64,000 nt of DNA from Chitinophagaceae bacterium (GCA_016786845.1 JAEUVB010000020.1:1-64000), one strand, 5' to 3'. Positions 10,023 through 18,832 are shown, numbered from the stretch's first letter. Notes: a model not told the origin generated them from the sequence alone. Translations and numbers: made by a program.

Positions 10023-10030
10023 TAGATTTG
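10023..10030 (+). promoter_or_regulatory. Candidate -7 element for the HepT/MntA pair
   Basis: TAGATTTG fits the Bacteroidota -7 consensus TAnnTTTG and lies 28 bases before the start codon at 10059. No convincing -33 box is at the expected spacing, so confidence is low. Confidence 0.35.
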
Positions 10031-10058
10031 TGTATATGTACGAATAAAGCTGTGATCA

Positions 10059-10469
10059 ATGGAAAGAAATGATATTCGATGGATTCAAAGATTCAGGAAT
10101 TTTGAACGTGCTTTTTTAAGGTTGAAAGAAGCAATAGCACTTGCACAACCTACGGAATTGGAAAGGAATGGAACGGTACAAAGGTTCGAATTTACGATTG
10201 ACTTGTCTTGGAAAGTATTAAAAGACTTTCTCGAAGAAAAGGGATTTGCTTTTAAACCTGCACCAAAGGATACATTTCGTGAGGCTCAGCAAGGGGGTTA
10301 TATCGATTATGCCCAGGCCTTAATTGATGGACTGGATATTCGAAATTCCCTATCTCATGATTATAGCGGAGAAAAATTTGAGCATGCTGAACCGATGATC
10401 AGACAACAGGTATTCCCTGCATTGGAAAGATTGTATCAATTCTTAGGACAACAAACATTAATTGATTAA
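10059..10469 (+). CDS. hepT: HEPN-domain toxin / HI0074-type nucleotidyltransferase partner (HepT-like)
   Basis: A 136-residue helical protein of the HI0074/HEPN family (nucleotidyltransferase substrate-binding-like). It carries R95-NSLS-H100-D-Y102, an exact RX4HXY motif: the catalytic RNase motif of HEPN toxins plus the tyrosine that partner MNT enzymes modify with AMP in the HepT/MntA system. The MNT gene begins five bases after its stop. Inference: a toxin-antitoxin module in which this protein is the RNase toxin. Older annotation would call it only a nucleotidyltransferase-associated protein. Confidence 0.8.
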   Translation: MERNDIRWIQRFRNFERAFLRLKEAIALAQPTELERNGTVQRFEFTIDLSWKVLKDFLEEKGFAFKPAPKDTFREAQQGGYIDYAQALIDGLDIRNSLSHDYSGEKFEHAEPMIRQQVFPALERLYQFLGQQTLID

Positions 10470-10474
10470 TACAA

Positions 10475-10807
10475 ATGGGGGCTGTTTTTGAATATGTTGG
10501 AAATCAATTTGGCCTTACCCAAAGGGATATGGATACCATTATTTCAATTTTCAGAAAATATTCAGAAATTAGGGAAGTAATCATTTTTGGCAGCCGTGCT
10601 AAAGGAACTTTCAAACATGGCAGCGACCTGGATTTCGCTATTCGTGATTCGGATATCAGTGAGTCGACCCTTAGTCATTTGCAATCAGATTTTTCCGAAA
10701 GCAGTTTGCCGTATCATGTAGATCTGATTGATCAAAGTAAATTAGTTGATTTAGATTTGATTGAGCATATTCATCGAGTAGGCAAACTGTTTTACAAGTC
10801 GAAGTAA
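10475..10807 (+). CDS. mntA: Minimal nucleotidyltransferase antitoxin (MntA-like)
   Basis: A 110-residue minimal nucleotidyltransferase. It contains G39-S40 followed by ten residues and D51-L-D53 (GSRAKGTFKHGSDLDFAI), an exact GSX10DXD motif for nucleotide and metal binding. A third acidic residue is probably in the HVDLID stretch. In the characterised HepT/MntA systems this enzyme adds AMP to the HEPN toxin tyrosine and so neutralises it. It is tightly linked downstream of hepT. The order toxin then antitoxin is seen in such modules. Confidence 0.8.
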   Translation: MGAVFEYVGNQFGLTQRDMDTIISIFRKYSEIREVIIFGSRAKGTFKHGSDLDFAIRDSDISESTLSHLQSDFSESSLPYHVDLIDQSKLVDLDLIEHIHRVGKLFYKSK

Positions 10808-10847
10808 CCTGAATATCTGATTCCGGAGGACTGACTGTTAATGATAT

Positions 10848-13022
10848 TCATCGGATCAGGTTCACATCACCTTTTAATAATTTTTTCTCCTTCTCCGTCG
10901 TATTGTTTTTATACCCTTCGTATTCGATCAGGTAGAAATAAGTTCCCATTTCGCAAGGTTTGTTTTTATAGGTTCCGTCCCAGCCTTTAGAAATATCCTT
11001 GGTACTAAATACCTTTTCGCCCCATCGGCTATACACTTCAAATCTCTTCAAGGTAATATTGCTGCCAATGATATGGAATTCATTGTTGATGAGGTCGGTA
11101 TTCGGACTAAAGGCACTTGGTACAAAAATATGATCAGGGAAAACGACGGTGCCACAATGGGTGACGGTATCACTACAGTTTTCAATATTCGTAGCGACTA
11201 GGGTAAAACAATAAGTGCCTGTATCGGTAGCCGTATAGCTGGCATCCTGGCTCGTTGAGAAGACATTGCCATTATAAATCCATTGATAGGATGTTGCATT
11301 TTGGGAGTTGTTGGTCAGTGTGAATAATGGAGCCGTAGTCAAGGTTTGAGTCGGACTCAAGGTAAATTCCGCCATTACTTCGGGCAAAACGGTGATGGTA
11401 AATATGAGTGTGTCTTTGCCTGCACAAATGCCGGGATCTTTACCTGTAATGGTATAGGTAGTTGTAGCCTGAGGACCAAATTGGATTTGTGTGCTATCAC
11501 TATTGATCACATATCCGGTGCTAGGTGTAATGATAATAGTTGCTTGCTGAGGAACGTCCATCATTGTACTGTCGCCAATGCAGATGAGGGTATCTGCAGG
11601 GCCAATCAAATCCAATACAGATTGGAATCCGGCTCCAAAACAGGTGCTGTCCGGTACGAAACGCCATAGGTCATTTTTTAAACCCAATTGATTAATGCTG
11701 CTGTCATAGGCCAATCCACCGAATATCCAAAGATTATTCGCCATATCAGACCAAATGAAAACACCACCACGCGAACTGATCATATTGGTGGGAAGAGATG
11801 AGCCTAGTGGCCCGAAATTTCCGATCGCATTGGTGGTTTGTCCGCCACTGACCCAAGTCCAATCACTGGTTGATGAATTAAAGAGCCAAAGGTCGTTGAA
11901 AGATTCTGTGTTTGTAATGGTTTTAAATCCTCCGAAAGACCAGAAAACTTCCGTACAACCCATAGTGGCCACTGTTTGATTTTCGATTCGGGCCGAAGGA
12001 TAGGTATTAGGTAGGGGAGCGCAGTGGGCATTATAAGTACCCGAATTTCCTTGTGCGCTTGTGCCGGAAATCCAGGTCCAGTTATTGGTTGCAGGGTTGT
12101 AGCGCCAAACATCATTCCGAGCCGTTGCGCTATTACCACCGGCAAAAACATAAAATTGATTGTCTTTGCCTTTCCATTTCGTAAACGAAAGTCTGGCCGG
12201 GGGATTATTGGTTGCAGCTTCCACTCCTTTTGTGCCGTAGCTGCCAATGGCATTCAGCGCGTTGGAACCCTTCATCCATGTCCATTGATTCGTCGCGATA
12301 TCATATTTCCAAAGGTCGTTGCGTACATTGATGGTCGTGGAAGCGGTTGCTCCGTCTTGTCCGCCGAAGAGCCATAAATTATTAGCAGGATCAACCCAAC
12401 CTGATTTGCATTCTGCCCGTGCCCCGGGATGATTGGTGGGTGACGGTACACCTTGAGTGCCGTAAACAGGCAGTACATTCACCAGGTTCGATCCGTTAAT
12501 CCAGGTCCATTGATTCGTCGCAATATTATAGCGCCATAAGTCAGAAAGCCCGCCTTGCGCCCCGTTGACATCGTACCCAAATCCGCCATAGAGCCATAGG
12601 TCGCCATTATTATCTGTCCAGCAATTGGGTCCGAAAGTTCTGGCGCTTGGATAATTGTTTGCCGAAGGCACACCCATAGTACCAAACTCACCATTCTGAT
12701 CGGTGATGGATTGAGGACCATTCATCCATGTCCATTGGTTAGTGGCGACATCATACTTCCAAAGGTCGTTTGCGTAACCCCAGGGATGAAATCCACCGAA
12801 CATCCAAAAGTTTCCATTAAGATCTGTCCAATAAGCGCCTTGATATCGGCCGGAGGGCGTATTAGTCGGGTTAGCTACTCCTTTGGTGCCGTACAATCCC
12901 TGAGCTCCGGAACCTATGCTGCCATGCATATGAGACCAAAGTCCGCCTTGAGCATGAAGGGAGGAATTTAGAACGGTGAAACTGCAGAAGAGCAGAAGAA
13001 AGATGATGTTCTGTTTGCGCAT
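10848..13022 (-). CDS. Kelch-repeat secreted protein with PKD-like region and T9SS type B domain
   Basis: A 724-residue protein with a signal peptide (MRKQNIIFLLLFCSFTVLNS, cut near LHAQ). Residues of about 30-440 hold around seven kelch-like repeats of 55-60 residues with the pattern NDLWKYDxATNQWTWMxG, YGTKGV, NPSAR and WxFGG, forming a probable propeller. After residue 480 come Ig/PKD-like segments, then a CHU_C-type C-terminus: FVPSAFSPNTD, FEVYSRWGEKVF, KGWDGTYKNK, MGTYFYLIEY, LLKGDVNLIR. T9SS export is inferred from that domain. Its binding target is not apparent. The promoter side faces the tandem-repeat locus at 13300-13980. Confidence 0.87.
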   Translation of the reverse strand: MRKQNIIFLLLFCSFTVLNSSLHAQGGLWSHMHGSIGSGAQGLYGTKGVANPTNTPSGRYQGAYWTDLNGNFWMFGGFHPWGYANDLWKYDVATNQWTWMNGPQSITDQNGEFGTMGVPSANNYPSARTFGPNCWTDNNGDLWLYGGFGYDVNGAQGGLSDLWRYNIATNQWTWINGSNLVNVLPVYGTQGVPSPTNHPGARAECKSGWVDPANNLWLFGGQDGATASTTINVRNDLWKYDIATNQWTWMKGSNALNAIGSYGTKGVEAATNNPPARLSFTKWKGKDNQFYVFAGGNSATARNDVWRYNPATNNWTWISGTSAQGNSGTYNAHCAPLPNTYPSARIENQTVATMGCTEVFWSFGGFKTITNTESFNDLWLFNSSTSDWTWVSGGQTTNAIGNFGPLGSSLPTNMISSRGGVFIWSDMANNLWIFGGLAYDSSINQLGLKNDLWRFVPDSTCFGAGFQSVLDLIGPADTLICIGDSTMMDVPQQATIIITPSTGYVINSDSTQIQFGPQATTTYTITGKDPGICAGKDTLIFTITVLPEVMAEFTLSPTQTLTTAPLFTLTNNSQNATSYQWIYNGNVFSTSQDASYTATDTGTYCFTLVATNIENCSDTVTHCGTVVFPDHIFVPSAFSPNTDLINNEFHIIGSNITLKRFEVYSRWGEKVFSTKDISKGWDGTYKNKPCEMGTYFYLIEYEGYKNNTTEKEKKLLKGDVNLIR

Positions 13023-13296
13023 ATTTCAGAGGGTTGGGTTGGTGAACAAAACACAGGACCTAAGACTGAGTGTCTGCCCTATAAATTTACGGATAATATT
13101 TATCGAATCAAATTTTGTGGGATGTATTTTGTTAATTTCCTTAAGCGATACCGGTAATGGCCATGTGACAAAAGATTCTTGGAATTGGGAATATTTTGCC
13201 CGATTTTTTAGAATACTATCGGCAGGTTGAGAGACATTTTTTTGCCCCCGAGTATGCATTCGATCAGCCCAAAATTCGTTTCGGGGACCACTGAAA

Positions 13297-13332
13297 CCCT
13301 TGCATCGATTGCAGAGCCAATCGATGCAAGGG
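13297..13332. repeat. Perfect 15-bp inverted repeat (hairpin) beside the 21-bp array
   Basis: CCCTTGCATCGATTG, loop CAGAGC, then the exact reverse complement CAATCGATGCAAGGG. No T-tract follows on either strand, so it is not an ordinary intrinsic terminator. It abuts the left end of the 21-bp repeat array. Confidence 0.85.
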
Positions 13333-13346
13333 GCGCCGACGCCTGT

Positions 13347-13787
13347 CATTGCTTCAGGTACAATGTTCAATACTTGACCGACACCTGACATTGCTTCATG
13401 TGAAATGTTCAATGTTTGACTGACAGCTGTCAATACTTGAGTTGAAATGTCGAATACTTGACCGACAGATGTCAATGCTTGAGTTGAAATGTTCAATGTT
13501 TGACTGACAGATGTCAATACTTGAGTTGAAATGTTGAATACTTGACCGACAGCTGTCAATACTTGAGTTGAAATGTTGAATACTTGACCGACAGCTGTCA
13601 ATACTTCATGTGAAATATTCAATACTTGACCGACAGATGTCAATACTTGAGTTGAAATGTTGAATGCTTGACCGACAGATGTCAATGCTTGAGGTACAAT
13701 ATCCAATGTTTGAGTGATTTTATGCCCTGCTTGAGGAAAATTACATGATGCTTGATCTGTAATATGACCTGTTAGATGCTGAGGCTA
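13347..13787. repeat. Array of twenty-one 21-bp tandem repeats in 42-bp dimeric units
   Basis: Units keep exact 21-base phase over 441 bases. Two unit types alternate, roughly CAATACTTGACCGACAGMTGT and CAATACTTGAGTTGAAATGTT; core YAATRCTTGA. Central units are nearly identical and the right-hand ones (from 13683) decay. On the minus strand one frame stays open and reads as heptads like ISTQVLT-SVGQVFN, but no ATG start or ribosome-binding site leads into it, and the frame continues into non-protein-like sequence down to 13026. Most likely a noncoding minisatellite or the remnant of a heptad-repeat gene. Confidence 0.85.
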
Positions 13788-13916
13788 ACGAAACTCTCTA
13801 AGGAGGAGAGTGTCCCAGATCCTAAACAGTAACTCTAAACAGTTTACACAGTCTGCTTTATTCTCCCTACTCCTATATTGATTAACGCTCAATTTGTTCT
13901 GAATTAGGTATGAAAT

Positions 13917-13979
13917 CGCACCACCCGGAAGCAATATCGCACTGACCGGATGCGATATCGCAGTTCTCGGATGCGAAAT
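13917..13979. repeat. Second 21-bp tandem repeat family, three units
   Basis: Three units of exactly 21 bases starting CGCA and ending around GGATGCGATAT. Unit sequence is unrelated to the array at 13347-13787 but the period is the same. The junction of units 2 and 3 forms the perfect palindrome TGCGATATCGCA at 13951-13962. In one plus-strand frame it reads as heptads (IALTGCD, IAVLGCE), with no start codon. The rest of the intergenic stretch 13788-14223 is AT-rich, with scattered TTTTATTCCTG-like segments and no gene. Confidence 0.75.
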
Positions 13980-14223
13980 GGTTGCTTCTTAAAATTACTT
14001 GACCTTATTTGTATTAATTCCTATCGAAGTATTACGATAGATTTTGTGTTCCTCATGCAAGCGTATGACATTATTTGTATTTCTGCATAGGCATTACCGT
14101 TTTGTTTTTATTCCTGTTTTGGCATACCTGCTTTTTAGTAAATCTGGATTGGTTTTACACTTTTTGTATTATTCCTGACACCGACTTAAAGGTTATATTT
14201 TATTCCTGAATTTGCTGTACATA

Positions 14224-14256
14224 TTGTAAATGATTTGTAAATTTTCTTACCTTTAG
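14224..14256 (+). promoter_or_regulatory. Candidate promoter for the gene at 14276
   Basis: TTG at 14224-14226, a 21-base spacer, then TACCTTTAG at 14248-14256, one mismatch from the Bacteroidota -7 consensus TAnnTTTG. The start codon is 20 bases further on. Confidence 0.4.
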
Positions 14257-14275
14257 GAAACTAAAATGAATCATT

Positions 14276-15019
14276 ATGAGAAACAGTCAAATTTTATCCA
14301 AACATATTAGGGGGGTAATATGTATACTCTTGGTTTTATTGTCTTTCGGAACTTCAAAGGCTAAGTTGATGACGGATTGGGGGATAGTATATGATGTACG
14401 GTTTAATCCCAATTGGCCGAACAATCCCGGGGTTAATGCTGCCGGGGAAATGCCGGCTCCGGGTAACGTATTGAGTCATCTGCCCCCAGGCAGTCTTCCA
14501 GTGGCTTTAAAGGAAGATATAGGTATGATAGCCCACTTATGTCCCTTTGTTGGTGGGAATGCCACCTTAAAAGCTCGTGTGCTTTGGCAATACTGGCAGC
14601 CCAATGTACTCTGGGAAGACCGGGTTTTATGTCTACAAGGGCAAAATAAAAATGGGGATATAAATCAAATAGACCCGGATAGTATGTACAGCAGTATTAC
14701 ACAGGCAGAAAATAACCTAAGCTTAGTACCGGTTTCGTTTAATAAAATTAATGATAAAATGGATTCTCTAACAAGGAAAGACATACAAGTTTATCCGAAT
14801 CCGGCATCGGATTATATCGTGGTGTCTTACAAAAGTGCAACCAATGGCGAATTCAGGTTATATAATGCCTTGGGAGAACTCATCCTAAAAACTGAACTTT
14901 CAGCTATCAATACGAAAACACATATTCCTTTATTGAATTTGGCTAGCGGGATATATCATTTTGAAGCTGAGTTTGTTGGTATGCTTAAAACGATAGGGAA
15001 AATTACAATTTTAAAGTAG
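14276..15019 (+). CDS. Secreted protein of unknown function with T9SS type A domain
   Basis: A 247-residue protein with a signal peptide ending near GTSKAK. The region of residues 30-140 contains DVRFNPNWPNNPGVNAAGEM and is rich in proline, asparagine and tryptophan; I recognise no family. From about residue 165 a T9SS type A sorting domain follows: IQVYPNPASDYIVVSY, FRLYNALGELIL, LASGIYHFEAEF, ITILK. The next gene starts six bases after its stop, so the pair is probably one transcript. Confidence 0.75.
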   Translation: MRNSQILSKHIRGVICILLVLLSFGTSKAKLMTDWGIVYDVRFNPNWPNNPGVNAAGEMPAPGNVLSHLPPGSLPVALKEDIGMIAHLCPFVGGNATLKARVLWQYWQPNVLWEDRVLCLQGQNKNGDINQIDPDSMYSSITQAENNLSLVPVSFNKINDKMDSLTRKDIQVYPNPASDYIVVSYKSATNGEFRLYNALGELILKTELSAINTKTHIPLLNLASGIYHFEAEFVGMLKTIGKITILK

Positions 15020-15024
15020 TGGAT

Positions 15025-16548
15025 ATGAAACAGGTATCAAATCTATTATTTTTAGGATTTTTATTCATATCAAATATTTTTTATGCACAAAACAAATCAG
15101 GAAAAATTTGGGTATTCGGCAGCGGGCGTGCAGCCACAGCATTATTTTCTGATACTTCAAGACCAATCATAACACCCAGATTTCCTATTCCTCCACTTTA
15201 TTTTATTCACGGCCATAACAATATATGTGACAGTGCAACAGGTAATTTGTTGTTTAGTTGTAACGGAATGATTTTGTACGATAGCAACTGTGTCATAATG
15301 GAAAACGGTGATAGTTTGGTGCCACAGAATATATACATACATGATAATGGTATGGGAGCATATACACAGAGTTCAATTATTTTACCTAAAGGCAATAACG
15401 GCCAATTTTATGTGATTATTTCTACCGTGACAGATACTACCTTTAATAAATGGACAGCCCCTAATGCTTTCAAAGCTCCAAATGATTTAATTCTATATCA
15501 TATTGTGGATATTAATTTAAATGGTGGATTGGGGAAAGTGGTTCAGAAAAACAATGTTTTACTCAATGGAGTCGAATTTCATAAAACCATGATGATGGCC
15601 TGCCGGCATGCCAATGGGAAGGATTGGTGGCTACTGAAGCAGGGAAGCTATGATACCAATCAAATCTATCGTTTTTTGGTTACAGAAGATAGTATTGCCG
15701 GCCCCTGGGTACAAACATTTCCAGGACCAGATCCGAATATCTATCCTAAGTATTGGGACCTGACGGGACAGTTTGCCTTCAGTCCGGATGGGAAGAAATT
15801 CGCTGCGGTAAAACAAAAGTGCCAGCAATTGTTTTTGGCTGACTTTGACCGTTGTACGGGTGAATTATACAATACGAAAATATATAATATACCAATAGAT
15901 AGCACCACGCAAACTGTCACACAATTTCCAATTGATAGTTTGTTACAAGGAATATGTTTTTCGCCCAATAATCAGTTCGTTTATATTTCCAGGCGCTGGA
16001 ATATTTATCAATTTGAATATGGTGAAATAGATAGTTCTCAAGCTTGGTTTCGTGTAAAGCACGGCCCAGATACAACAATACAAAAATTTCAAATTTATAA
16101 TTCTATGCATCGTGGAATAGACGGTCGTATATATATAGGGAATTGGGCAGGTCAATACAAACAAATGAGCGTTATCGATAAACCGGATATCAAGGGTATA
16201 GGTTGTAGTTTTTGTAGAAAGTGCTTTAGGTTGGATGATACGACCTATATGGGGTTTAGTGCGCCACCGGATATGCCGGATTTTAATCTTGGGGCGGATA
16301 CTACAAGCCCCTGCTGGCCTTTACAGAGCGGGAATGTAAAAGAAAATGAGTCATGGCAGGTTTATCCCAATCCCACAAGTCAGCTACTCTATATCACCAA
16401 TGCCCGGGGTAAACGAAAATACCTGTATGATATGATGGGGTATATTCTTTTCATTACCTCCAAAGATGAAATTGATGTGAGTCGGTATGCGAAGGGGTTG
16501 TATTATTTGAAGATCGAGGGAGAGAGTAAGAAAGTGTTGGTGGAGTAG
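15025..16548 (+). CDS. Secreted propeller-like protein with T9SS type A domain
   Basis: A 507-residue protein. ATG 15025 gives a good signal peptide (MKQVSNLLFLGFLFISNIFY, cut after AQ); a GTG overlapping the previous stop at 15019 is less likely. The body contains segments such as NICDSATGNLLFSCNGMILY, IILPKGNNGQFYVI, FAFSPDGKKFAAVKQ and ICFSPNNQFVYISRRW, resembling a WD40/PD40-like propeller found in many Saprospirales surface proteins. It ends with WQVYPNPTSQLLYITN and KGLYYLKIEGESKKVLVE, a T9SS type A domain. Function unknown; co-transcribed with the gene before it. Confidence 0.8.
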   Translation: MKQVSNLLFLGFLFISNIFYAQNKSGKIWVFGSGRAATALFSDTSRPIITPRFPIPPLYFIHGHNNICDSATGNLLFSCNGMILYDSNCVIMENGDSLVPQNIYIHDNGMGAYTQSSIILPKGNNGQFYVIISTVTDTTFNKWTAPNAFKAPNDLILYHIVDINLNGGLGKVVQKNNVLLNGVEFHKTMMMACRHANGKDWWLLKQGSYDTNQIYRFLVTEDSIAGPWVQTFPGPDPNIYPKYWDLTGQFAFSPDGKKFAAVKQKCQQLFLADFDRCTGELYNTKIYNIPIDSTTQTVTQFPIDSLLQGICFSPNNQFVYISRRWNIYQFEYGEIDSSQAWFRVKHGPDTTIQKFQIYNSMHRGIDGRIYIGNWAGQYKQMSVIDKPDIKGIGCSFCRKCFRLDDTTYMGFSAPPDMPDFNLGADTTSPCWPLQSGNVKENESWQVYPNPTSQLLYITNARGKRKYLYDMMGYILFITSKDEIDVSRYAKGLYYLKIEGESKKVLVE

Positions 16549-16710
16549 CATAAGCGAAAGTGCATGTATGTTTATGTTTAATATAGAAAATGAAAAATGA
16601 TGGAGATACGACAAAGCCTGCCAAAGGGTTGCTCAGGGCAGCAAACCCCTCCGGGAAATTTTTCGATTGGGGATTTGCCCTGCGAGGAATAAATCGTATT
16701 GGAGCGTAAA

Positions 16711-16725
16711 GCGTGTCTGCCGCCC
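16711..16725. repeat. Dispersed intergenic repeat, partial copy 2
   Basis: GCGTGTCTGCCGCCC is identical to the right end of the 83-bp element at 2009-2091. The upstream 90 bases (about 16620-16710) are noncoding and may be a diverged body, but I cannot align them by eye. Confidence 0.5.
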
Positions 16726-16757
16726 TCCTAAAAAATCTGATATGATGAATTGTACAA

Positions 16758-18725
16758 TTAATAAAATTCAACAACACTCATTTCAATTCGTTTGAATGGT
16801 TCTTCATCATCACGTTTCAAGATCATATTCAGATCCCGCATGATCCATTCGCAGCGAATTCCTTTTTTATGTAAAAACTCATACACCAATTGTTGTCGAT
16901 CCACAGCGGTTTGAAGGTAAGCGGCAAATGATGTGTCTGTGAGAGAGTCACCGCCATAGTAATAATTATTGATAAAGACAATGACATCAGCGGAGTCTTC
17001 CTTCCATGTAGCCCAGGTATTGGTCAAGGAGTCAAGTTCATGCAGCGATATACTATCCAATGCCAGACCGCTGCTGTCGATGTGAAGCCAATTTTTATAC
17101 AGCGTATCTCTAAAGCCCGGTTGTTTTAATTTGATATTGAAATAGAGATTTTCCGGAATGGAGTCGTTGTTTAATTTAAAAATCTTATAAAAAGGTCGAT
17201 AACCGGGTTCGACTACCTTAAGCAAATAGGTTTTTCCCATTTGCAGGGCTTGAGCATAACTTCCATCGCCTTCATTGCTTTGCTGACTCCCGATAACCTT
17301 TTGGTTGAAAGGGTTGAGAAATTGAATAGTCCTGTCGTAGATGTGGTTTTTATAGAATTTATCTAATAAATAGCCTTTAATACAAATGGTAGGAATCGGT
17401 TTAATGGCAGGATACAGATCAAATTCATAGATATCCATTCCTCCCTTCCCCTCCTTACGTGAGGAAGCAATATACCCTTTAGTCCCTTTGGCATTTACAA
17501 TGATCGATCCGTCAAAGCCCTCTGTATTGAGTGGGGCTGCTAAATGAACAGGCTGTTTCCAATTTCCTGAGGCGTTTTTACGGCTCATGTATAGGTCTGT
17601 TTTGCCTAATCCTATGGGGCCATCGCTGGAGAAATACAGCGTTTCATTATCGGGGTGAATAAAAGGAGAAATTTCATTTTTTGGGGTATTGATGGTAGGG
17701 CCGAGATTTTCAGGTTTAGACCAAAATTGATTGACGAAATGCGAGACCCAAATATCCATTCCGCCGTAACCGCCTTCCCTATTGCTGACAAAATACAGAT
17801 CCTTATTGTCGCTGCTGAGGCAGGGTTGTCCTTCGTAACCGGGTGTGTTGATGGTAAATCCGAAATATTGAGGAGAGCTCCATACGCTATCTTCACGGTA
17901 ACTAAAAACGAGATCACAGCCACCGCTTTCAATGCCATTGGGGCTTCGCATGTCGCATCGGGTATAAAAGAGGTAATAACCATCGGCACTGAGCATCGCA
18001 GCGCCATCCGGCATACTGGTATTGGGCGGTGTGCCCATGTTTTTCGCCTTTCGCCAATGCCCGTTACTGTCTTTCAGGGCACTAAAAAAATCTTCATTGG
18101 CGCCTCCGACCCTTCGTGTGAAAACAATCTGCTGTCCGTCAAGGCTAATTGAGGGTAAATATTCATCTTCTGCAGAATTAATACTGTCACCCAAATTCCG
18201 CAGATTTAAACCACCAACGGAGGTGATTTCGGCCTTGTTTCTCAGGTTATAGCGGAGTTTGTTTTCCTGTACTTTGACCAATCGTGCGGTATCCAATTCC
18301 GAAACAGAAAGGCGGTTCATGATGAGGATTGCAGTTGCGTCGTCGTTGTTATTGGTCATTTTGTTGGCCAGGAAACTCATGGGGGCATAAGCTTCATTTG
18401 CATTTAGGTCAATGGCTTTATTGGCATAATAAAGCGCTTTGTTTTTGTCTTTTGCATGATAATTGAGCTCGGCCAAACGAATATAACCTTTGCTGGAATC
18501 GGGGTAAAGGGTAATAAAGTCTTCGTAGCAAAGAATAGCCTTTTCCAGTTTCCCTTTCTTCAATAATTCGTCACAAACATTAAAGGCATACTTGAATTGG
18601 CGTAAAGAATCACTGGATTTCTGGGCTACAGAATTCAAAGTAAGCATCATACAAATGACGAACAAACCTAAATATAGGGTGTTCCGAAGTCGGGGGAAGT
18701 TACAGGCTGCTTCATTCAGGATCAT
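16758..18725 (-). CDS. porE: PorE-like T9SS component (TPR, PD40 propeller, regulatory domain, OmpA-like C-terminus)
   Basis: A 655-residue periplasmic/outer-membrane protein. Order: signal sequence (cut near NSVAQ), TPR repeats (residues 40-150), a PD40/WD40-like propeller (about 185-430) with motifs SxDGQQIVFTRR, DLYFVSNREGGYGGMDIWVS and TLYFSSDGPIGLGKTDLYMS, a carboxypeptidase regulatory-like domain (about 440-540) and a degenerate OmpA-like end with VDRQQLVYEFLHKKGI. This order and length match PorE of Porphyromonas (672 residues), which links T9SS to peptidoglycan. The OmpA-like part is divergent, so binding may be altered. A general TPR-OmpA protein is the alternative. It fits a window with many T9SS cargo proteins. 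Confidence 0.72.
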   Translation of the reverse strand: MILNEAACNFPRLRNTLYLGLFVICMMLTLNSVAQKSSDSLRQFKYAFNVCDELLKKGKLEKAILCYEDFITLYPDSSKGYIRLAELNYHAKDKNKALYYANKAIDLNANEAYAPMSFLANKMTNNNDDATAILIMNRLSVSELDTARLVKVQENKLRYNLRNKAEITSVGGLNLRNLGDSINSAEDEYLPSISLDGQQIVFTRRVGGANEDFFSALKDSNGHWRKAKNMGTPPNTSMPDGAAMLSADGYYLFYTRCDMRSPNGIESGGCDLVFSYREDSVWSSPQYFGFTINTPGYEGQPCLSSDNKDLYFVSNREGGYGGMDIWVSHFVNQFWSKPENLGPTINTPKNEISPFIHPDNETLYFSSDGPIGLGKTDLYMSRKNASGNWKQPVHLAAPLNTEGFDGSIIVNAKGTKGYIASSRKEGKGGMDIYEFDLYPAIKPIPTICIKGYLLDKFYKNHIYDRTIQFLNPFNQKVIGSQQSNEGDGSYAQALQMGKTYLLKVVEPGYRPFYKIFKLNNDSIPENLYFNIKLKQPGFRDTLYKNWLHIDSSGLALDSISLHELDSLTNTWATWKEDSADVIVFINNYYYGGDSLTDTSFAAYLQTAVDRQQLVYEFLHKKGIRCEWIMRDLNMILKRDDEEPFKRIEMSVVEFY

Positions 18726-18748
18726 CGGCGGATGATGGGTTTAATTCG

Positions 18749-18780
18749 CTAAGGTACAAAAAACTGTAAGCCTTATTCAA
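18749..18780 (-). promoter_or_regulatory. Candidate promoter for the PorE-like gene
   Basis: On the minus strand: TTG, a 21-base spacer, then TACCTTAG (one mismatch from TAnnTTTG), 23 bases before the start codon at 18725. Confidence 0.45.
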
Positions 18781-18832
18781 TCCTATGTAGAAGTTAAATT
18801 CAACCAAAGGCGATCTTTTTTCTTCATCCGAA

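Noticed and set aside
13026..13706. 226-residue minus-strand ORF across the 21-bp array
   Set aside because: It begins at TTG inside the repeats with no ribosome-binding site, and the non-repeat half does not look like a protein. Treated as a by-product of a repeat whose period is a multiple of three.
13347..13787. CRISPR array
   Set aside because: Units are 21 bases with no unique spacers; the repeats run head to tail and no cas genes are nearby.
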